From positions 2,870,001 through 2,934,000 of the forward strand of contig CP163498.1 of the NCBI GenBank assembly GCA_041071465.1: a DNA stretch of 64,000 bases. The letters are read 5' to 3'. Below, one piece after another: positions 32,428 to 42,147 of the stretch; positions within the stretch are counted from its first letter, which is position 1; every line of letters begins with the position of its first letter. A program made the translations under genes and the position numbers. This stretch comes from Pseudomonas putida (GTDB lineage Bacteria; Pseudomonadota; Gammaproteobacteria; Pseudomonadales; Pseudomonadaceae). The notes below the pieces were generated by a model. The model ran no database searches, was not told the DNA's origin, and saw nothing but the letters and a program-made list of their open reading frames with translations.

Positions 32428-33723
32428 TCAGTGCAGCTTCAAGCGCGGTTCTGTACCCCGGCCAATCTTGCTACCCAGCATCATCAACGCCGTGCGGAAG
32501 AACCCGTACAACGCCATCTGGTGCATGCGGTACAGCGACACGTAGAACATCCGCGCCAGCCAGCCTTCCAGCTTCACACTGCCCATCAGGTTACCCATCA
32601 GGTTGCCCACCGCCGAGAAGCGCGACAGCGACACCAGCGAGCCGTAGTCCTTGTACTCGTAGGTCGGCAGCGCCTTGTTCTCCAGCCGCGCCTTCAGGCT
32701 TTGCGCCAGCATCGAAGCCTGTTGGTGCGCAGCCTGGGCCCGTGGCGGTACGTTGCGGTCGCTGCCGGGTTGCGGGCAGGCGGCGCAGTCACCGAAGGCG
32801 AAGATGTTGTCGTCGCGGGTAGTTTGCAGGGTAGGGCGCACGACCAGCTGGTTGATGCGATTGGTTTCCAGGCCATCGATGTCCTTGAGGAAGCCTGGCG
32901 CACGGATACCCGCCGCCCACACTTTGAGGCTGGCCTGGATCACTTCGCCGTCCTTGGTTTTCAGGCCGTCCTCGGTCACTTCACTGACCGCGGCGTTGGT
33001 CATCACCTTCACCCCGAGTTTCTCCAGGGTCTTGTGCACCGGCACGCTGATGCGCTCCGGCAGCGCCGGCAGTACGCGCGGGCCGGCCTCGATCAGGGTG
33101 ATGTGCATGTCTTTGGGCTGGATGCGGTCAAGGCCATAGGCCGCCAGCTCGTGGGCAGCATGGTGCAGCTCGGCCGCCAGCTCCACACCGGTGGCACCGG
33201 CGCCCACAATGGCTACGCTGATTTTTTCGCTGGCCACGTCGCCGGCGTGGGCGCGCAGGTAGTGGTTGAGCAGTTGCTGGTGGAAGCGCTCGGCCTGCTT
33301 GCGGGTATCCAGGAACAGGCAATGTTGCGCTGCGCCCAGGGTGCCGAAGTCGTTGGTGTTGGAACCCACGGCGATGACCAGGGTGTCGTAGCCCAGGGTG
33401 CGCGCAGGCAACAGCTCGCGGCCCTCTTCATCGAGGGTGGCGGCCAGTTGAATCTGTTTGCCTTCACGGTCCAGGCCGCTCATGCGCCCCAACTGGAAAT
33501 TGAAGTGGTTCCACTTGGCCTGGGCCACGTAGTTCAGTTCGTCTTCCGAGGAGTTCAGCGAGCCAGCGGCCACTTCGTGCAGCAATGGCTTCCAGATGTG
33601 CGTGAGGTTGGCGTCGACCAGGGTGATGTCGGCCTGCTTGCGCTTGCCCAGGCTTTTACCCAGGCGGGTCGCCAGTTCCAGGCCGCCGGCGCCGCCGCCG
33701 ACAATCACGATGCGATGAGTCAT
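32428..33723 (-). CDS. ndh: type II NADH dehydrogenase (NDH-2)
   Basis: A 431-residue membrane-associated FAD enzyme that passes electrons from NADH to quinone without pumping protons. The FAD motif IVIVGGGAGGLELATRLG is at the N-terminus, the NADH-binding motif VAIVGAGATGVELAAELH is near residue 165, and GDCAACPQPGSD (the second FAD-binding motif) is near 315. The C-terminal region has the amphipathic membrane segment usual in NDH-2. It is convergent with the tRNA operon. Confidence 0.93.
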   Translation of the reverse strand: MTHRIVIVGGGAGGLELATRLGKSLGKRKQADITLVDANLTHIWKPLLHEVAAGSLNSSEDELNYVAQAKWNHFNFQLGRMSGLDREGKQIQLAATLDEEGRELLPARTLGYDTLVIAVGSNTNDFGTLGAAQHCLFLDTRKQAERFHQQLLNHYLRAHAGDVASEKISVAIVGAGATGVELAAELHHAAHELAAYGLDRIQPKDMHITLIEAGPRVLPALPERISVPVHKTLEKLGVKVMTNAAVSEVTEDGLKTKDGEVIQASLKVWAAGIRAPGFLKDIDGLETNRINQLVVRPTLQTTRDDNIFAFGDCAACPQPGSDRNVPPRAQAAHQQASMLAQSLKARLENKALPTYEYKDYGSLVSLSRFSAVGNLMGNLMGSVKLEGWLARMFYVSLYRMHQMALYGFFRTALMMLGSKIGRGTEPRLKLH

Positions 33724-33807
33724 GGGAATATCTCATAAGGTTTACGGAATTCGTGCCCCAGAGGGGCGGCCGCAAACTGCACGAGGGAAGGGCGAGCGCG
33801 AAGCAGC

Positions 33808-33981
33808 TCATAGCACCAGTCCACTCAGCAGGCGGCTGATGAGACCCAACCCGATGGTCACGGCCAGCACCAGCACAAGGAGCAGCCACGGCCGGAAGGG
33901 CCTGCGCTCGACTTGGTGCTGGGGGGCTCGCAGATACTCATCGACACGACGCTGATCTTCCGGGTTCAGGCGGCTGGTCAT
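33808..33981 (-). CDS. small membrane protein, DUF3094 family
   Basis: A 57-residue protein with N-terminal SRLNPEDQRRVDEYL and one C-terminal transmembrane helix (about 33-55). The pattern matches the small pseudomonad family DUF3094; its role is unknown. ATG 33981 was chosen because the conserved part starts there. Confidence 0.72.
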   Translation of the reverse strand: MTSRLNPEDQRRVDEYLRAPQHQVERRPFRPWLLLVLVLAVTIGLGLISRLLSGLVL

Positions 33982-34113
33982 GGTGGGCCTCGTCAGGTAG
34001 ACGTTTGTGACTGCGCAAACGCTACAGCGTTCGCGCAAGCGCTTGAAACAAATGATAATGCTTTCTATCCCTGGCGCCGAGTGTACGCCATCGCAAACAT
34101 TCGCTGCACTGGA

Positions 34114-34743
34114 TCAAAGACTGATGCCTACGTCGAAGACGATGCTGCGGCCCAGGTTGCCGCGCAGGAAGTCTGGCGCGTCAGGGTGGGCGAACAGCAC
34201 CCGGGCAAAGGTTGGCCCGACCAGCGACAGTGAGCGCCAGCCCTGGCGCAGGTACTCGGTGGGCGGCGGGAAGTGGGTGTTGAGGTCGAGCACTTCGCGC
34301 TTGAGGCTGGAGAACGCGATGATGTCCAGCTCGTTCAGCTCCAGCCCGCGTTCCCGGTAATTGTGCGCCTTCTTGCGCAAGGTCGGCGCCAGGCGCCCCA
34401 GCAATTCGGTGGCACTGATGCGCCGTGGGCGTGCTTCACGCCGCACCAGCTGCGCCAAGGAAAACGCACTGCGCCTGCGCTGCAGCTCTTCGCGCCATTC
34501 ATCGTTCAGTCGGCGGCCCTCGTCGAGCACGAAAAATACCTCGAAGGCCGCGTCGCGGAACAACACGTCCGGCGGCTCCTGGCCGGCTGGGGTGAAGTCC
34601 TCGCTGCGATAGGGAATGTTCAACCCCTGCAACAGGCGCTGGCACACCCAACGCTCCCGCTCCCACTTGCGGGCGTTGGAGAGAAAGGCATTGGCTTGTT
34701 CGGCCTGGATGGTAAGCAGGCGCAGGTAGTCTGAGTCATCCAT
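34114..34743 (-). CDS. conserved protein, DUF1780 family
   Basis: A 209-residue soluble protein starting MDDSDYLRLLTIQAEQANAF, with the highly charged pattern NDEWREELQRRRSAFSLAQLVRREARPRRISATELLGRL. It matches the pseudomonad family DUF1780 by recognition of its overall sequence. No catalytic function is known to me. It is divergent from the membrane protein gene at 34841. Confidence 0.75.
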   Translation of the reverse strand: MDDSDYLRLLTIQAEQANAFLSNARKWERERWVCQRLLQGLNIPYRSEDFTPAGQEPPDVLFRDAAFEVFFVLDEGRRLNDEWREELQRRRSAFSLAQLVRREARPRRISATELLGRLAPTLRKKAHNYRERGLELNELDIIAFSSLKREVLDLNTHFPPPTEYLRQGWRSLSLVGPTFARVLFAHPDAPDFLRGNLGRSIVFDVGISL

Positions 34744-34840
34744 GCAGACAAGCTTAGCCGTTAAACCATGACGATAAGATGCTGAATTTGAATGGGTGTA
34801 GACTGGGATTGTCCATAGCATCGATAGGGGTATTTGTCAG

Positions 34841-35524
34841 GTGATCAGCGCGCAGGTGTTGTCCGGCACCACCGTTACCCTTGGTTGGCTGGGTTATGTG
34901 CCATTGCTGATCTGGGCGGTAAGCCGGGTTCGCTGGGTTGAGCTGTTCACCGACCGGCGCCGTCAGCATTTGCTGTTTGGCACAGTCTTTTGCCTGTTCG
35001 CACTGTGGCTGGTGAGGCGCGATTTCGATACCGGGGTGTCTTACCACTTCATTGGCATGACGGCGGTCACCCTGTTGCTGGACTGGCCGCTGGCGGTGCT
35101 GGGCGGGGTCATGGCCCAGCTTGGTTTGCTCGTGTTGGGGCGTCAGGACTTGGCAGCGTTGGGGGTGAATGGCTTGTTGCTGGTGGGCTTGCCGGTGCTG
35201 ATTACCGAAGTGTGCGCGGTCTTGGTCGAACGTGCCCAGCCGCGCAACCTGTTCGTTTATATCTTCTGTTCGGGGTTCTTCCCGGCCGCGCTGACCGTGC
35301 TGGTTTGTGTGCCTGCGGCGCTGGGGGTGTTGTGGCTGGATGGGCGCTTTGCCCTGCCGGAGTGGCTCAGCGACTTTGTCGGCTACCTGTGGCTGATGAT
35401 GTTCCCCGAAGCGTTCATCAACGGCATGGTCATCAGTGCGCTGGTGGTGTTCTGCCCGGAATGGCTGGAAACCTTCAACCGCACACGGTACCTGCAGGCG
35501 CCCTGGAAGGAAGATGAGCGGTGA
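34841..35524 (+). CDS. predicted membrane protein (CbiM-like, COG3235 type)
   Basis: A 227-residue integral membrane protein with about six hydrophobic segments. The histidine in YHFIGMTAVTLLLDWPLAVLGG and the late FPEAFINGMVISALVVF segment fit the COG3235 / energy-coupling-factor S-component-like family. The start codon is GTG. Substrate unknown; a metal or cobalamin-related role is only a family-level guess. Confidence 0.7.
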   Translation: MISAQVLSGTTVTLGWLGYVPLLIWAVSRVRWVELFTDRRRQHLLFGTVFCLFALWLVRRDFDTGVSYHFIGMTAVTLLLDWPLAVLGGVMAQLGLLVLGRQDLAALGVNGLLLVGLPVLITEVCAVLVERAQPRNLFVYIFCSGFFPAALTVLVCVPAALGVLWLDGRFALPEWLSDFVGYLWLMMFPEAFINGMVISALVVFCPEWLETFNRTRYLQAPWKEDER

Positions 35525-35552
35525 TCATGCGGTCTAGAAAATAGTGGGGGAC

Positions 35553-35670
35553 CCTGTAGGAGCGGCCTTGTGTCGCGATGGGCTGCAAAGCAGCCCCCGT
35601 TTTTGGCGTTAGAGCAACAATTGCTGGGGCTGCTTTGCAGCCCATCGCGACACAAGGCCGCTCCTACAGG
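35553..35670. repeat. 45-bp perfect inverted repeat (REP pair)
   Basis: Two 45-bp arms at 35553-35597 and 35626-35670 are exact reverse complements, separated by 28 nt. They contain the P. putida REP core taggagcggccttgtgtcgc and ggctgcaaagcagcc. They lie between the convergent membrane protein gene and yacG. Confidence 0.93.
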
Positions 35671-35735
35671 TACCGCGCCAGTCTCAAGGATTTGGTCTGG
35701 GGCAAGGGGCCCGGCACAACCGCCTTGCAATCAGC

Positions 35736-35936
35736 TCAGTGCCGCGGCTCCAGGTCCCCCGAATACAGCTCATCTTCGGACTCTTCCGACCCCGCAATCT
35801 TGTGCTCCTCGGCCGCCCAGGCCCCCAGGTCGATCAGTTTGCAGCGGTCCGAGCAAAACGGCCGGAACGCGCTTTTTTCGGTCCATTCCACAGGTGCGCC
35901 ACAGGTCGGGCAATCGACGGTCAACGGCTGGCTCAT
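35736..35936 (-). CDS. yacG: DNA gyrase inhibitor YacG
   Basis: A 66-residue zinc protein with CPTCGAPV and [14 protein letters not shown], the C-x2-C and C-x3-C zinc ligands of YacG. The acidic tail is typical. In E. coli YacG binds GyrB and inhibits gyrase. Its start overlaps the coaE stop by 4 nt (coaE lies upstream on the minus strand). Confidence 0.95.
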
Positions 35937-36556
35937 GGCTGGCCTCCTTTCAAAGTCAGGTAAAAGTGGTGCAGGCGGTCAATCTGCTCATGCAGTGCGG
36001 CCAGGTCGCCGTCGTTGACCAGCACATCATCGGCATGGCGCAGGCGTTCCTCGCGGGCCAGTTGGGCCTGCAGAATCGCTTGCACCTGCTCGGCACTGGT
36101 GTTGTCGCGCGCCAGAGTACGGGCTATTTGCAGTTCTTGCGGTGCATCGATCACCAGCACACGCTGGGTTTTGTGGTACTGGCCCGACTCGATCAGCAGC
36201 GGCGACACGTAGATTGCATAAGGCGACTGCGCCTTTGCCAGGTAGCTGAAAATCTCCTGCCCGATCAGCGGGTGCAGCAGTTGCTCCAGCCATTTGCGCT
36301 GCGCCGGGTCGGCGAAGATCAGTTGGCGCAGAGCGGCGCGGTCGAGTTGGCCGTCCGCCTGCAGCACACCCGGGCCGAAGCGCTCGACGATGCTGGCCAA
36401 GGCCGGGCGGCCAGGTTCGACCACCCAGCGCGCTGCCTGGTCGGCATCGACCAGGTGCACGCCAAGCTCGACGAAGCGTTCGGCAGCGGCGCTCTTGCCG
36501 CTACCAATGCCGCCGGTCAGGCCGAGAATCCAGGGGGTAAAGGCTGCAGTGGCCAT
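35933..36556 (-). CDS. coaE: dephospho-CoA kinase
   Basis: A 207-residue P-loop kinase for the last step of coenzyme A synthesis. The P-loop [17 protein letters not shown] is at residues 13-29, and the conserved [13 protein letters not shown] is near 37. It lies between pilD (1-nt overlap) and yacG, the arrangement usual in Pseudomonas. Confidence 0.96.
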
Positions 36557-37422
36557 CAGTATCCAAGCAGTTGCATGTAAGAGGCGTACATTTCATCACC
36601 CCAGAGCACAGCAATCCACCCCGCAATCGCCAGATAAGGGCCAAACGGTATCGCTGTCCCCATCGCATGCCGGCGCAAACGCAGCAAGCACAGGCCAACC
36701 AGCGCCCCCACCACCGACGACAGCAGCAGCGTCAACGGCAGCACCTGCCAGCCACCCCAGGCCCCGATCAGCGCCATCAGCTTGAAATCGCCATAGCCCA
36801 TGCCTTCCTTGCCGGTGATCAGCTTGAACAGCCAGTACACGGTCCACAAGCTGAGGTATCCGGCCACCGCGCCCCACAGCGCGTCGGTCAGTGGGGCATA
36901 GATGCCAAAGGCATTGACGATAAGCCCCAGCCACAGCATCGGCAGCACCAGCGCATCCGGCAGCAACTGGTGGTCCGCATCGATCAGGCTCAGGGCCAGC
37001 AGGCACCAGGTGAGCGGTAATGCCAGCAAGGCTTCGACCGAAGCGCCAAAGCGCCAGGCCACCACCAGCGAAAGCAGCGCGCTGGCCACTTCCACCAGCG
37101 GGTAGCGCGGGCTGATGCGGGTTTTGCAGGATGAACACCGCCCGCGCAAGGCCAGATAGCTGATCACCGGGATGTTCTCCCACGCGCGAACCGGATGCGC
37201 GCAATGTGGGCAGCGGGAGGCCGGTAGGCACAGGTCGAACCGTTCGTGTTGCGCAATCGGCTGCCCCAACATCTCCTGTGCTTCACGCTGCCATTGCCGC
37301 TCCAGCATGATCGGCAGGCGATACACCAGCACGTTGAGAAAGCTGCCCACCAGCAGGCCGAGCAGCGTGGCCAGGGTGAGGAAGTACGCCGGCTGTTCAG
37401 CCAGCAGAGTCCATGAAGTCAT
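36556..37422 (-). CDS. pilD: prepilin peptidase / N-methyltransferase PilD
   Basis: A 288-residue membrane enzyme that cleaves and N-methylates type IV pilins and type II secretion pseudopilins. The zinc-binding CPHCAHPV ... [13 protein letters not shown] is near residues 72-105. The catalytic aspartates lie in [11 protein letters not shown] (near 149) and GYGDFKLMA (near 209). It is in the order pilC-pilD-coaE-yacG. Confidence 0.96.
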
Positions 37423-37424
37423 GT

Positions 37425-38633
37425 TCAGATCAAGCTACCCAACTGGAAGATCGGCAAGTACATCGCCACCACCAGGCCCCCCACCAGCAGGCCCAGGATC
37501 AGCACGATGGCGGGCTCCAGCAGGCTGGTCAACTGGTCCAGCGCCTGGCTGACCTGTTCCTCGTAATGGCTGGCGGCTTTTTCCAGCATCTGGTCCAGCG
37601 TGCCGCTGGATTCACCGATGGCCGTCAGTTGCACCAGCAAAGGCGGAAACAGCGGTTCACTGGCCATCGCCTGGTTCAGCCCCTGCCCATTGGCCATGCC
37701 CTGGCGCAACCGCAGCACCGCTTGCTCGTGCAGTTCGCCCCCAGTCACTCCAGCCACCGTTACAAGCGCATCCAGCAACGCCACGCCAGCGCCGTAGGAT
37801 GTTGCCAGGCTACGCGCAAACCGTGCTAGCGCCGCCTGCCCCAGCAATTTGCCAAACACCGGCAAGCCCAGCACCCGCCGAGATATCCACAGGCGCGCAG
37901 GCGTGTGCTGCCGGTAAAGCTGGCGCAAGGCAAAACCCAGCACCACGCCCATCACCAGCAGTAGCGGGGCAAACCGACTCAGCCCTGTGGACAAGTCGAT
38001 CACCCACTGGGTAAATGCCGGCAAGGTCGTACCCATGCCCGAGAACATGCTCTCGAACTTCGGAATCACCTCCAGCAACAAAATCGCTGACACCCCCAGC
38101 CCGATCAGCAACAGCAGCAGCGGGTAGATCATTGCCTTGCGCACCTTCTTGTGCAGCACCCGTCGCTGCTCCAGCATGCCCGCCAGCTGCTCGAGCTGCC
38201 GGTCAAGCGTGCCGGAATGCTCACCCACCCGCACCAGGTTGCAGTACAACGCATCGAACCATGCCGGGTGACGCTGCAACGCATCCGCCAGCCCCAGGCC
38301 CGAGGCCACATCCTGTTTCAATCTACCCAGCAACGCAGCCTGCGCCGCATCGCAACCACTGCGCCCCATCACCTCGAACGCCTGCAGCAGCGGCACCCCG
38401 GCCCTGAGCAATGTCGCCAACTGCCGGCTGAACCCTGCCGGGTCAGCCTTTTCGCGCCGCTTCGGCAAACGGAACGTCAGCCCGCTGGCCGGCCGCAAAC
38501 TGGCCACCGTGATGCCCTGGCGGATCAGCGCAGCGCGCACATAAGCCGGGCTGCGGCCAGGTGTCTGGCCGCTGACCGGCGTGCCGCTGGCGTCGGTGCC
38601 GTGCCAGCTGTAAAGGAGTGAAGATGAAGTCAT
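37425..38633 (-). CDS. pilC: type IV pilus inner-membrane platform protein PilC
   Basis: A 402-residue T2SF-family membrane protein with two repeated cytoplasmic domains (FSRQLATLLRAGVPLLQAFEVMGR near 74; FARSLATSYGAGVALLDALVTVAG near 276) and three transmembrane helices. ATG 38633 has a good ribosome site (aaggacc) and gives the usual N-terminus. It ends 2 nt before the pilD start. No pilB ATPase gene lies between pilC and pilA, where P. aeruginosa has it. Confidence 0.94.
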   Translation of the reverse strand: MTSSSLLYSWHGTDASGTPVSGQTPGRSPAYVRAALIRQGITVASLRPASGLTFRLPKRREKADPAGFSRQLATLLRAGVPLLQAFEVMGRSGCDAAQAALLGRLKQDVASGLGLADALQRHPAWFDALYCNLVRVGEHSGTLDRQLEQLAGMLEQRRVLHKKVRKAMIYPLLLLLIGLGVSAILLLEVIPKFESMFSGMGTTLPAFTQWVIDLSTGLSRFAPLLLVMGVVLGFALRQLYRQHTPARLWISRRVLGLPVFGKLLGQAALARFARSLATSYGAGVALLDALVTVAGVTGGELHEQAVLRLRQGMANGQGLNQAMASEPLFPPLLVQLTAIGESSGTLDQMLEKAASHYEEQVSQALDQLTSLLEPAIVLILGLLVGGLVVAMYLPIFQLGSLI

Positions 38634-38848
38634 TCGAAGGTCCTTTTTCTGCTCCAGCGACAAGGCTGGAAACAGCTTGCCGCGTCCATGCAAAGGCATG
38701 CGTCCGTGATGCTCACTAGAGTAGTTCAGCGAAGATGACGCCCAAGCGGGCAGGGGTGACAAAAGGTGTCTGTTCAGGCCTACTGCGCCGCTGCCGGTTG
38801 GGCGCCACGGACCTCAACGTGTTAGCGAATCAAAAAGGAAATACGTTC

Positions 38849-39259
38849 ATGAAAGGGCAACGCGGTATCACCCTGATCGAACTGATGATCGTCGTCGCGA
38901 TCATCGGCATTCTGGCGACCATCGCCTTACCGATGTACACCAACCACCAGGCCCGCTCCAAGGCTGCGGCCGGGTTGCTGGAGATCAGCGCGCTGAAGAC
39001 GGCGATGGATCTACGCTTGAATGACGGGAAAGATGTGACGGGCGTAACCGAGCTGGGTGGCCAGCCGGCGACGGCGCATTGTGCGATCGCAGCCGATGGC
39101 AAGGCGACGGATGGCAGCGGCAGCATTGCTTGCACGCTGGTGGATGCGCCGGCCAATGTGGTGGGCAAGTCACTGACTTTGAAGCGTTCGGCAACTGGAT
39201 GGGCGTGCACCACCGACATCGAGGACGACCTGGCGCCCAAGGGCTGCAAGGGGGCTTGA
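38849..39259 (+). CDS. pilA: major type IV pilin PilA
   Basis: A 136-residue pilin. It has a six-residue leader (MKGQRG), PilD cleavage after Gly, then [20 protein letters not shown] with Glu5 of the mature protein. The mature protein begins with Ile rather than Phe. Cysteine pairs at about 72/88 and 116/133 could form disulfides; the latter gives the C-terminal D-loop. ATG 38849 has the ribosome site aaaagga. Divergent from pilC. Confidence 0.93.
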   Translation: MKGQRGITLIELMIVVAIIGILATIALPMYTNHQARSKAAAGLLEISALKTAMDLRLNDGKDVTGVTELGGQPATAHCAIAADGKATDGSGSIACTLVDAPANVVGKSLTLKRSATGWACTTDIEDDLAPKGCKGA

Positions 39260-39330
39260 GGGTAGGGTAATAAACTAGCGGAAACAGGGGTTTGCGTTGC
39301 GGGTGTGAGCAGTGGTACGTTGCGCTACAC

Positions 39331-39406
39331 GCCGGTGTAGCTCAGTCGGTAGAGCAGCGCACTCGTAACGCGAAGGTCGCAGGTTCGATTCCTGTCTCCG
39401 GCACCA
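39331..39406 (+). tRNA. tRNA-Thr (CGT), island attachment gene
   Basis: A complete 76-nt cloverleaf with acceptor stem gccggtg/ctccggc, anticodon loop ctCGTaa and encoded CCA. Its 3' 23 nt are repeated, imperfectly, at the far end of the genomic island. Confidence 0.97.
39384..39406 (+). repeat. attL core (3' end of tRNA-Thr)
   Basis: A 23-nt segment of the tRNA T-arm and acceptor 3' strand (ttcgattcctgtctccgg plus cacca). It is matched at 55755-55776 with one substitution and one missing G. Confidence 0.8.
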
Positions 39407-39520
39407 TTCTACTGTTCCGATACGTCTCTTCTTGTACACGGAATCCCCTGAAAAGCCCGCCAAGTGCGGGCTTTCTTGTATCTGGCTGTCTCATTCTGTC
39501 TCTAGGCATATACCGATTTT

Positions 39521-39567
39521 AGGTATACGTTAGGGTATACGCCGGTTCGACGAGAAAACGTATACCT
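39521..39567 (+). promoter_or_regulatory. candidate integrase arm-type sites, left end
   Basis: Three copies of an AGGTATACG-type motif occur at 39521-39529, 39532-39541 (AGGGTATACG) and, inverted, at 39559-39567. The last copy abuts the integrase start codon, so integrase binding could also repress its own gene. Matching motifs occur beside attR. Confidence 0.6.
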
Positions 39568-40896
39568 ATGGCACGCACCGTTACACCCCTCTCAGACCCC
39601 AAATGCGAGGCCGCCAAGCCGCGGGACAAGGACTACACCCTGTTCGACGGTCAGGGCCTGTTCCTGCTGGTCAAGAAGAACGGCAGCAAGATCTGGCGCA
39701 TGAAGTTCAAGCGGCCGGATGGCAGAGAGGGGCTGGCCACCTTCGGCAACTACCCAGCGCTGACACTCAAAGCCGCCCGCGCCCGCCGAGCCGAAGCGCT
39801 GGAGTTGTTGGTGCATGGTAAGGACCCGATTGAGAGCGCCCGGCAGGGGAAGGTCGAAGCGGCGAATGCTAGGGCCAACACCTTCGGCGTGCTGGCCAAG
39901 GACTGGCATGAGGCCTGTTCCAAGAAATGGTCACCAGGTCATGCCGCGACGGTGTGGCGGCGGATCGAAACTTACCTGCTCCCGGCCTTAGGCCAGCGTC
40001 CGGTGGCCGGCCTGAAGACTCGCGACCTGCTGGCGCCGCTCAAGGCGGTAGAGAAGCGCGAGGTTCTGGATACCGCTGGCCGGCTACGGCAGTACATGAC
40101 CGGAATTATGCGTATGGCCGTACAGCACGGGCACATCGACACCAACCCAGCGGTGGACCTACAGGGCGCAACCGCCACACGCAAGACCGTTCACCGTCCT
40201 GCGCTGGCGCTGGATCGGCTGCCTGAGCTGCTGCAGAGAATCGACGGCGACACCGGCCGGCCGCTGACCCGGCTGGCCACCCAGCTCACCCTTCTGGTTT
40301 TCATCCGGTCCAGTGAGTTGCGGTTTGCTCGCTGGCCAGAGATCGACACCGGTCGTTCTATGTGGGAGATCCCCGGCGAGCGCCAGCAGATCGAGGGCGT
40401 GAAGAACTCGCATCGCGGCTCCAAGATGAGCACGCCCCACCTGGTGCCTCTGAGTCGCCAGGCACTGGCCACGCTCGAGCAGGTGCGCCAGCTCACCGGG
40501 CGCTTCGACCTGGTGTTTGCGGGTGACAGCAACCACTGGAAGCCCATGAGTGAAAACACGGTGAACAAGGCGCTTCGACGCATGGGCTACGACACAAAGA
40601 CCGAGGTGTGTGGGCATGGGTTCAGAGCCATGGCCTGTTCCGCGCTCGTCGAATCGGGACTGTGGAGCAAGGACGCGGTAGAGCGTCAGATGAGCCACCA
40701 AGAGCGTAACAGTGTGCGGGCGGCATACATCCACAAGGCTGAGTACATTGAAGAACGCCGGCTCATGGTTCAGTGGTGGGCCGACTATCTGGATGCCAAT
40801 CGAGAGAAGCACATCACGCCTTATGACTTTGCTCGCGTGGGGGAGGGAGTAAGCAATGTGGTGCGTGGAGCATTCGGCACGATTGGACAGCAATGA
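39568..40896 (+). CDS. int: P4-type tyrosine integrase
   Basis: A 442-residue site-specific recombinase. The N-terminal DUF4102 arm-binding domain (residues 1-90; LSDPKCEAAKPRDKDYTLFDGQGL) identifies the P4/CP4-57 type. The catalytic domain shows Arg in FIRSSELRFARWPEID (near 252), HGFRAMACSAL (near 350) and the tyrosine in YIHKAEYIEERR (near 390). It starts 162 nt after the tRNA-Thr 3' end, which it presumably uses as its attachment site. Confidence 0.95.
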   Translation: MARTVTPLSDPKCEAAKPRDKDYTLFDGQGLFLLVKKNGSKIWRMKFKRPDGREGLATFGNYPALTLKAARARRAEALELLVHGKDPIESARQGKVEAANARANTFGVLAKDWHEACSKKWSPGHAATVWRRIETYLLPALGQRPVAGLKTRDLLAPLKAVEKREVLDTAGRLRQYMTGIMRMAVQHGHIDTNPAVDLQGATATRKTVHRPALALDRLPELLQRIDGDTGRPLTRLATQLTLLVFIRSSELRFARWPEIDTGRSMWEIPGERQQIEGVKNSHRGSKMSTPHLVPLSRQALATLEQVRQLTGRFDLVFAGDSNHWKPMSENTVNKALRRMGYDTKTEVCGHGFRAMACSALVESGLWSKDAVERQMSHQERNSVRAAYIHKAEYIEERRLMVQWWADYLDANREKHITPYDFARVGEGVSNVVRGAFGTIGQQ

Positions 40897-40917
40897 AAAC
40901 AAGTATTCGATTAAAAG

Positions 40918-41050
40918 CCGGTGTTCTTGGTGTTCTTGGTGTTCCAAAAACGCTGGAAGCCAAAAAACACGAGGTCTGTAGCCAAGGAACACCTTTGCCT
41001 AAGCGGCGGAACACGAAGGCGCCGGAACACACACGGTGTTCCTTGAACGA
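40918..41050 (+). repeat. iteron block, left copy (candidate P4-like ori or crr)
   Basis: Three tandem GGTGTTC units spaced by TT (40920-40944) are followed by AGGAACACC (40984-40992), GGAACACGAAGGC (41008-41020) and facing GGAACAC/GGTGTTCC sites (41024-41042). The block lies just after the integrase. A homologous block in inverted orientation occurs at 55105-55238; 43 nt (40920-40962) are identical and the positions of the other sites are conserved. No protein gene is convincing here. Confidence 0.75.
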
Positions 41051-41209
41051 GGCGACTCGGCCCGTGCGCCCCTCTACGCCAACGCAAGCCTCCTCCCCTT
41101 CCTGCTGGCCGCTCCTCCGATGCGCCCAAGCACTCAATCACGGCCCGGCGCGGCTTTGTCTGCGCCAACCGGGGCGTGGGGATCGTCAAATAGCTAACGG
41201 CGTATTGCT

Positions 41210-42066
41210 ATGACTCTTGGCAAATTAATTAGTCCTTTGAACCTCGACCTCGACGAGCTTGAATTGGAGTTGGAGTGGTTGCCGCTTTATCGCGAATTCG
41301 CGGAGCGCTTCGATGAAGGGCTTGATCTAGTGGCGGCTGGTGTCGAAATGTGGCGTCCAGAAGAACGCGAAGAGTGGCGCCTGAAGAGTGGGCGATTGAG
41401 GCGGTAGCAGAGATAAGCCGAAAGCTCTACAACATTGAGCAAGCGCTGGATCGGTCTCCAGCACTAGGCTTGGCTTGGGCGGTGCGTAACGCGGGGGCAT
41501 GGGAAAGGCGTGCCACCGATTCGCAGCTTGCGGCAGCCCTCGCTATGGCTTATGGCTGCCGAGCGATACATGCTCTTCGCAAATGGCAAGCGCAATTGGC
41601 TGACAATGTGGTGGAGGCATTTGGGCGCGCGCGTGTTGATGACTTAAGGGTGAATGACCCTGAGTTTTACGTCACCATCGTTAATGATTGCCGCATTGAA
41701 TGTTCGATAGCCGAGATCGAGGCACGGGAGTCGGCTGTCGATATGCTAGGGCGCGCACGCAACTCCATCATCTTCGCGGAGCTTTATCGGAATCCAAGTA
41801 TTCCACCCGAAGCGCTGGCGCAAGCATTGAAGAAGTCTCGCGCAGCGACAGGCAGGAAAGCCGGGGCGAGAAGCGGTGCCGCCAGGCAAGAGAATAATGC
41901 CAAGCGCGATAAGGCCATCTGTGATGCGGGCCGAGAGCTACGCGCGTCTGGTAGGCAGCCCAGTGAAATTTCAGGGATCCTTTCTAGGCGGCCGGTTGCG
42001 GAAGGCCTTGTGTCAAAACGCATACGGGAAATACTACGCGAGGGAGGTGTTCTGCCTCCAGCCTGA
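41210..42066 (+). CDS. island protein of unknown function, possibly frameshifted
   Basis: Two overlapping frames are open here. The first (41210-41407) starts with ATG and encodes an acidic 65-residue peptide rich in Leu and Glu (DLDELELELEWLPLY). The second, to 42066, has no good ATG or ribosome site and encodes a helical protein ending in a helix-turn-helix-like SGRQPSEISGILSRRPVAEGLVSKRIREIL. Adding one base near 41383-41387 would join them as EEREEWRPEEWAIEAVAEI in one protein of about 285 residues. I do not recognise the family. A DNA-binding role is a guess. Confidence 0.5.
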
Positions 42067-42147
42067 ACTCCAGGGAAGTGAACCTAGTTCACTTCCCTCT
42101 CCCTTTATCTTCCCCCCCGTTGGTTTCATCAAATCCGGGGGCATCAC

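Noticed and set aside
32341..33738. A 465-codon open frame opposite ndh
   Set aside because: Antisense shadow of a clear NDH-2 gene with FAD and NADH motifs.
40918..41050. Short repeats considered as a CRISPR array
   Set aside because: Units are 7-9 bp at irregular spacing and both orientations, without uniform spacers. Iterons explain them better.
40893..41213. Open frame of 106 codons overlapping the left iteron block
   Set aside because: Its codons are set by the iteron repeats, and the inverted copy does not keep an equivalent protein. No ribosome site.
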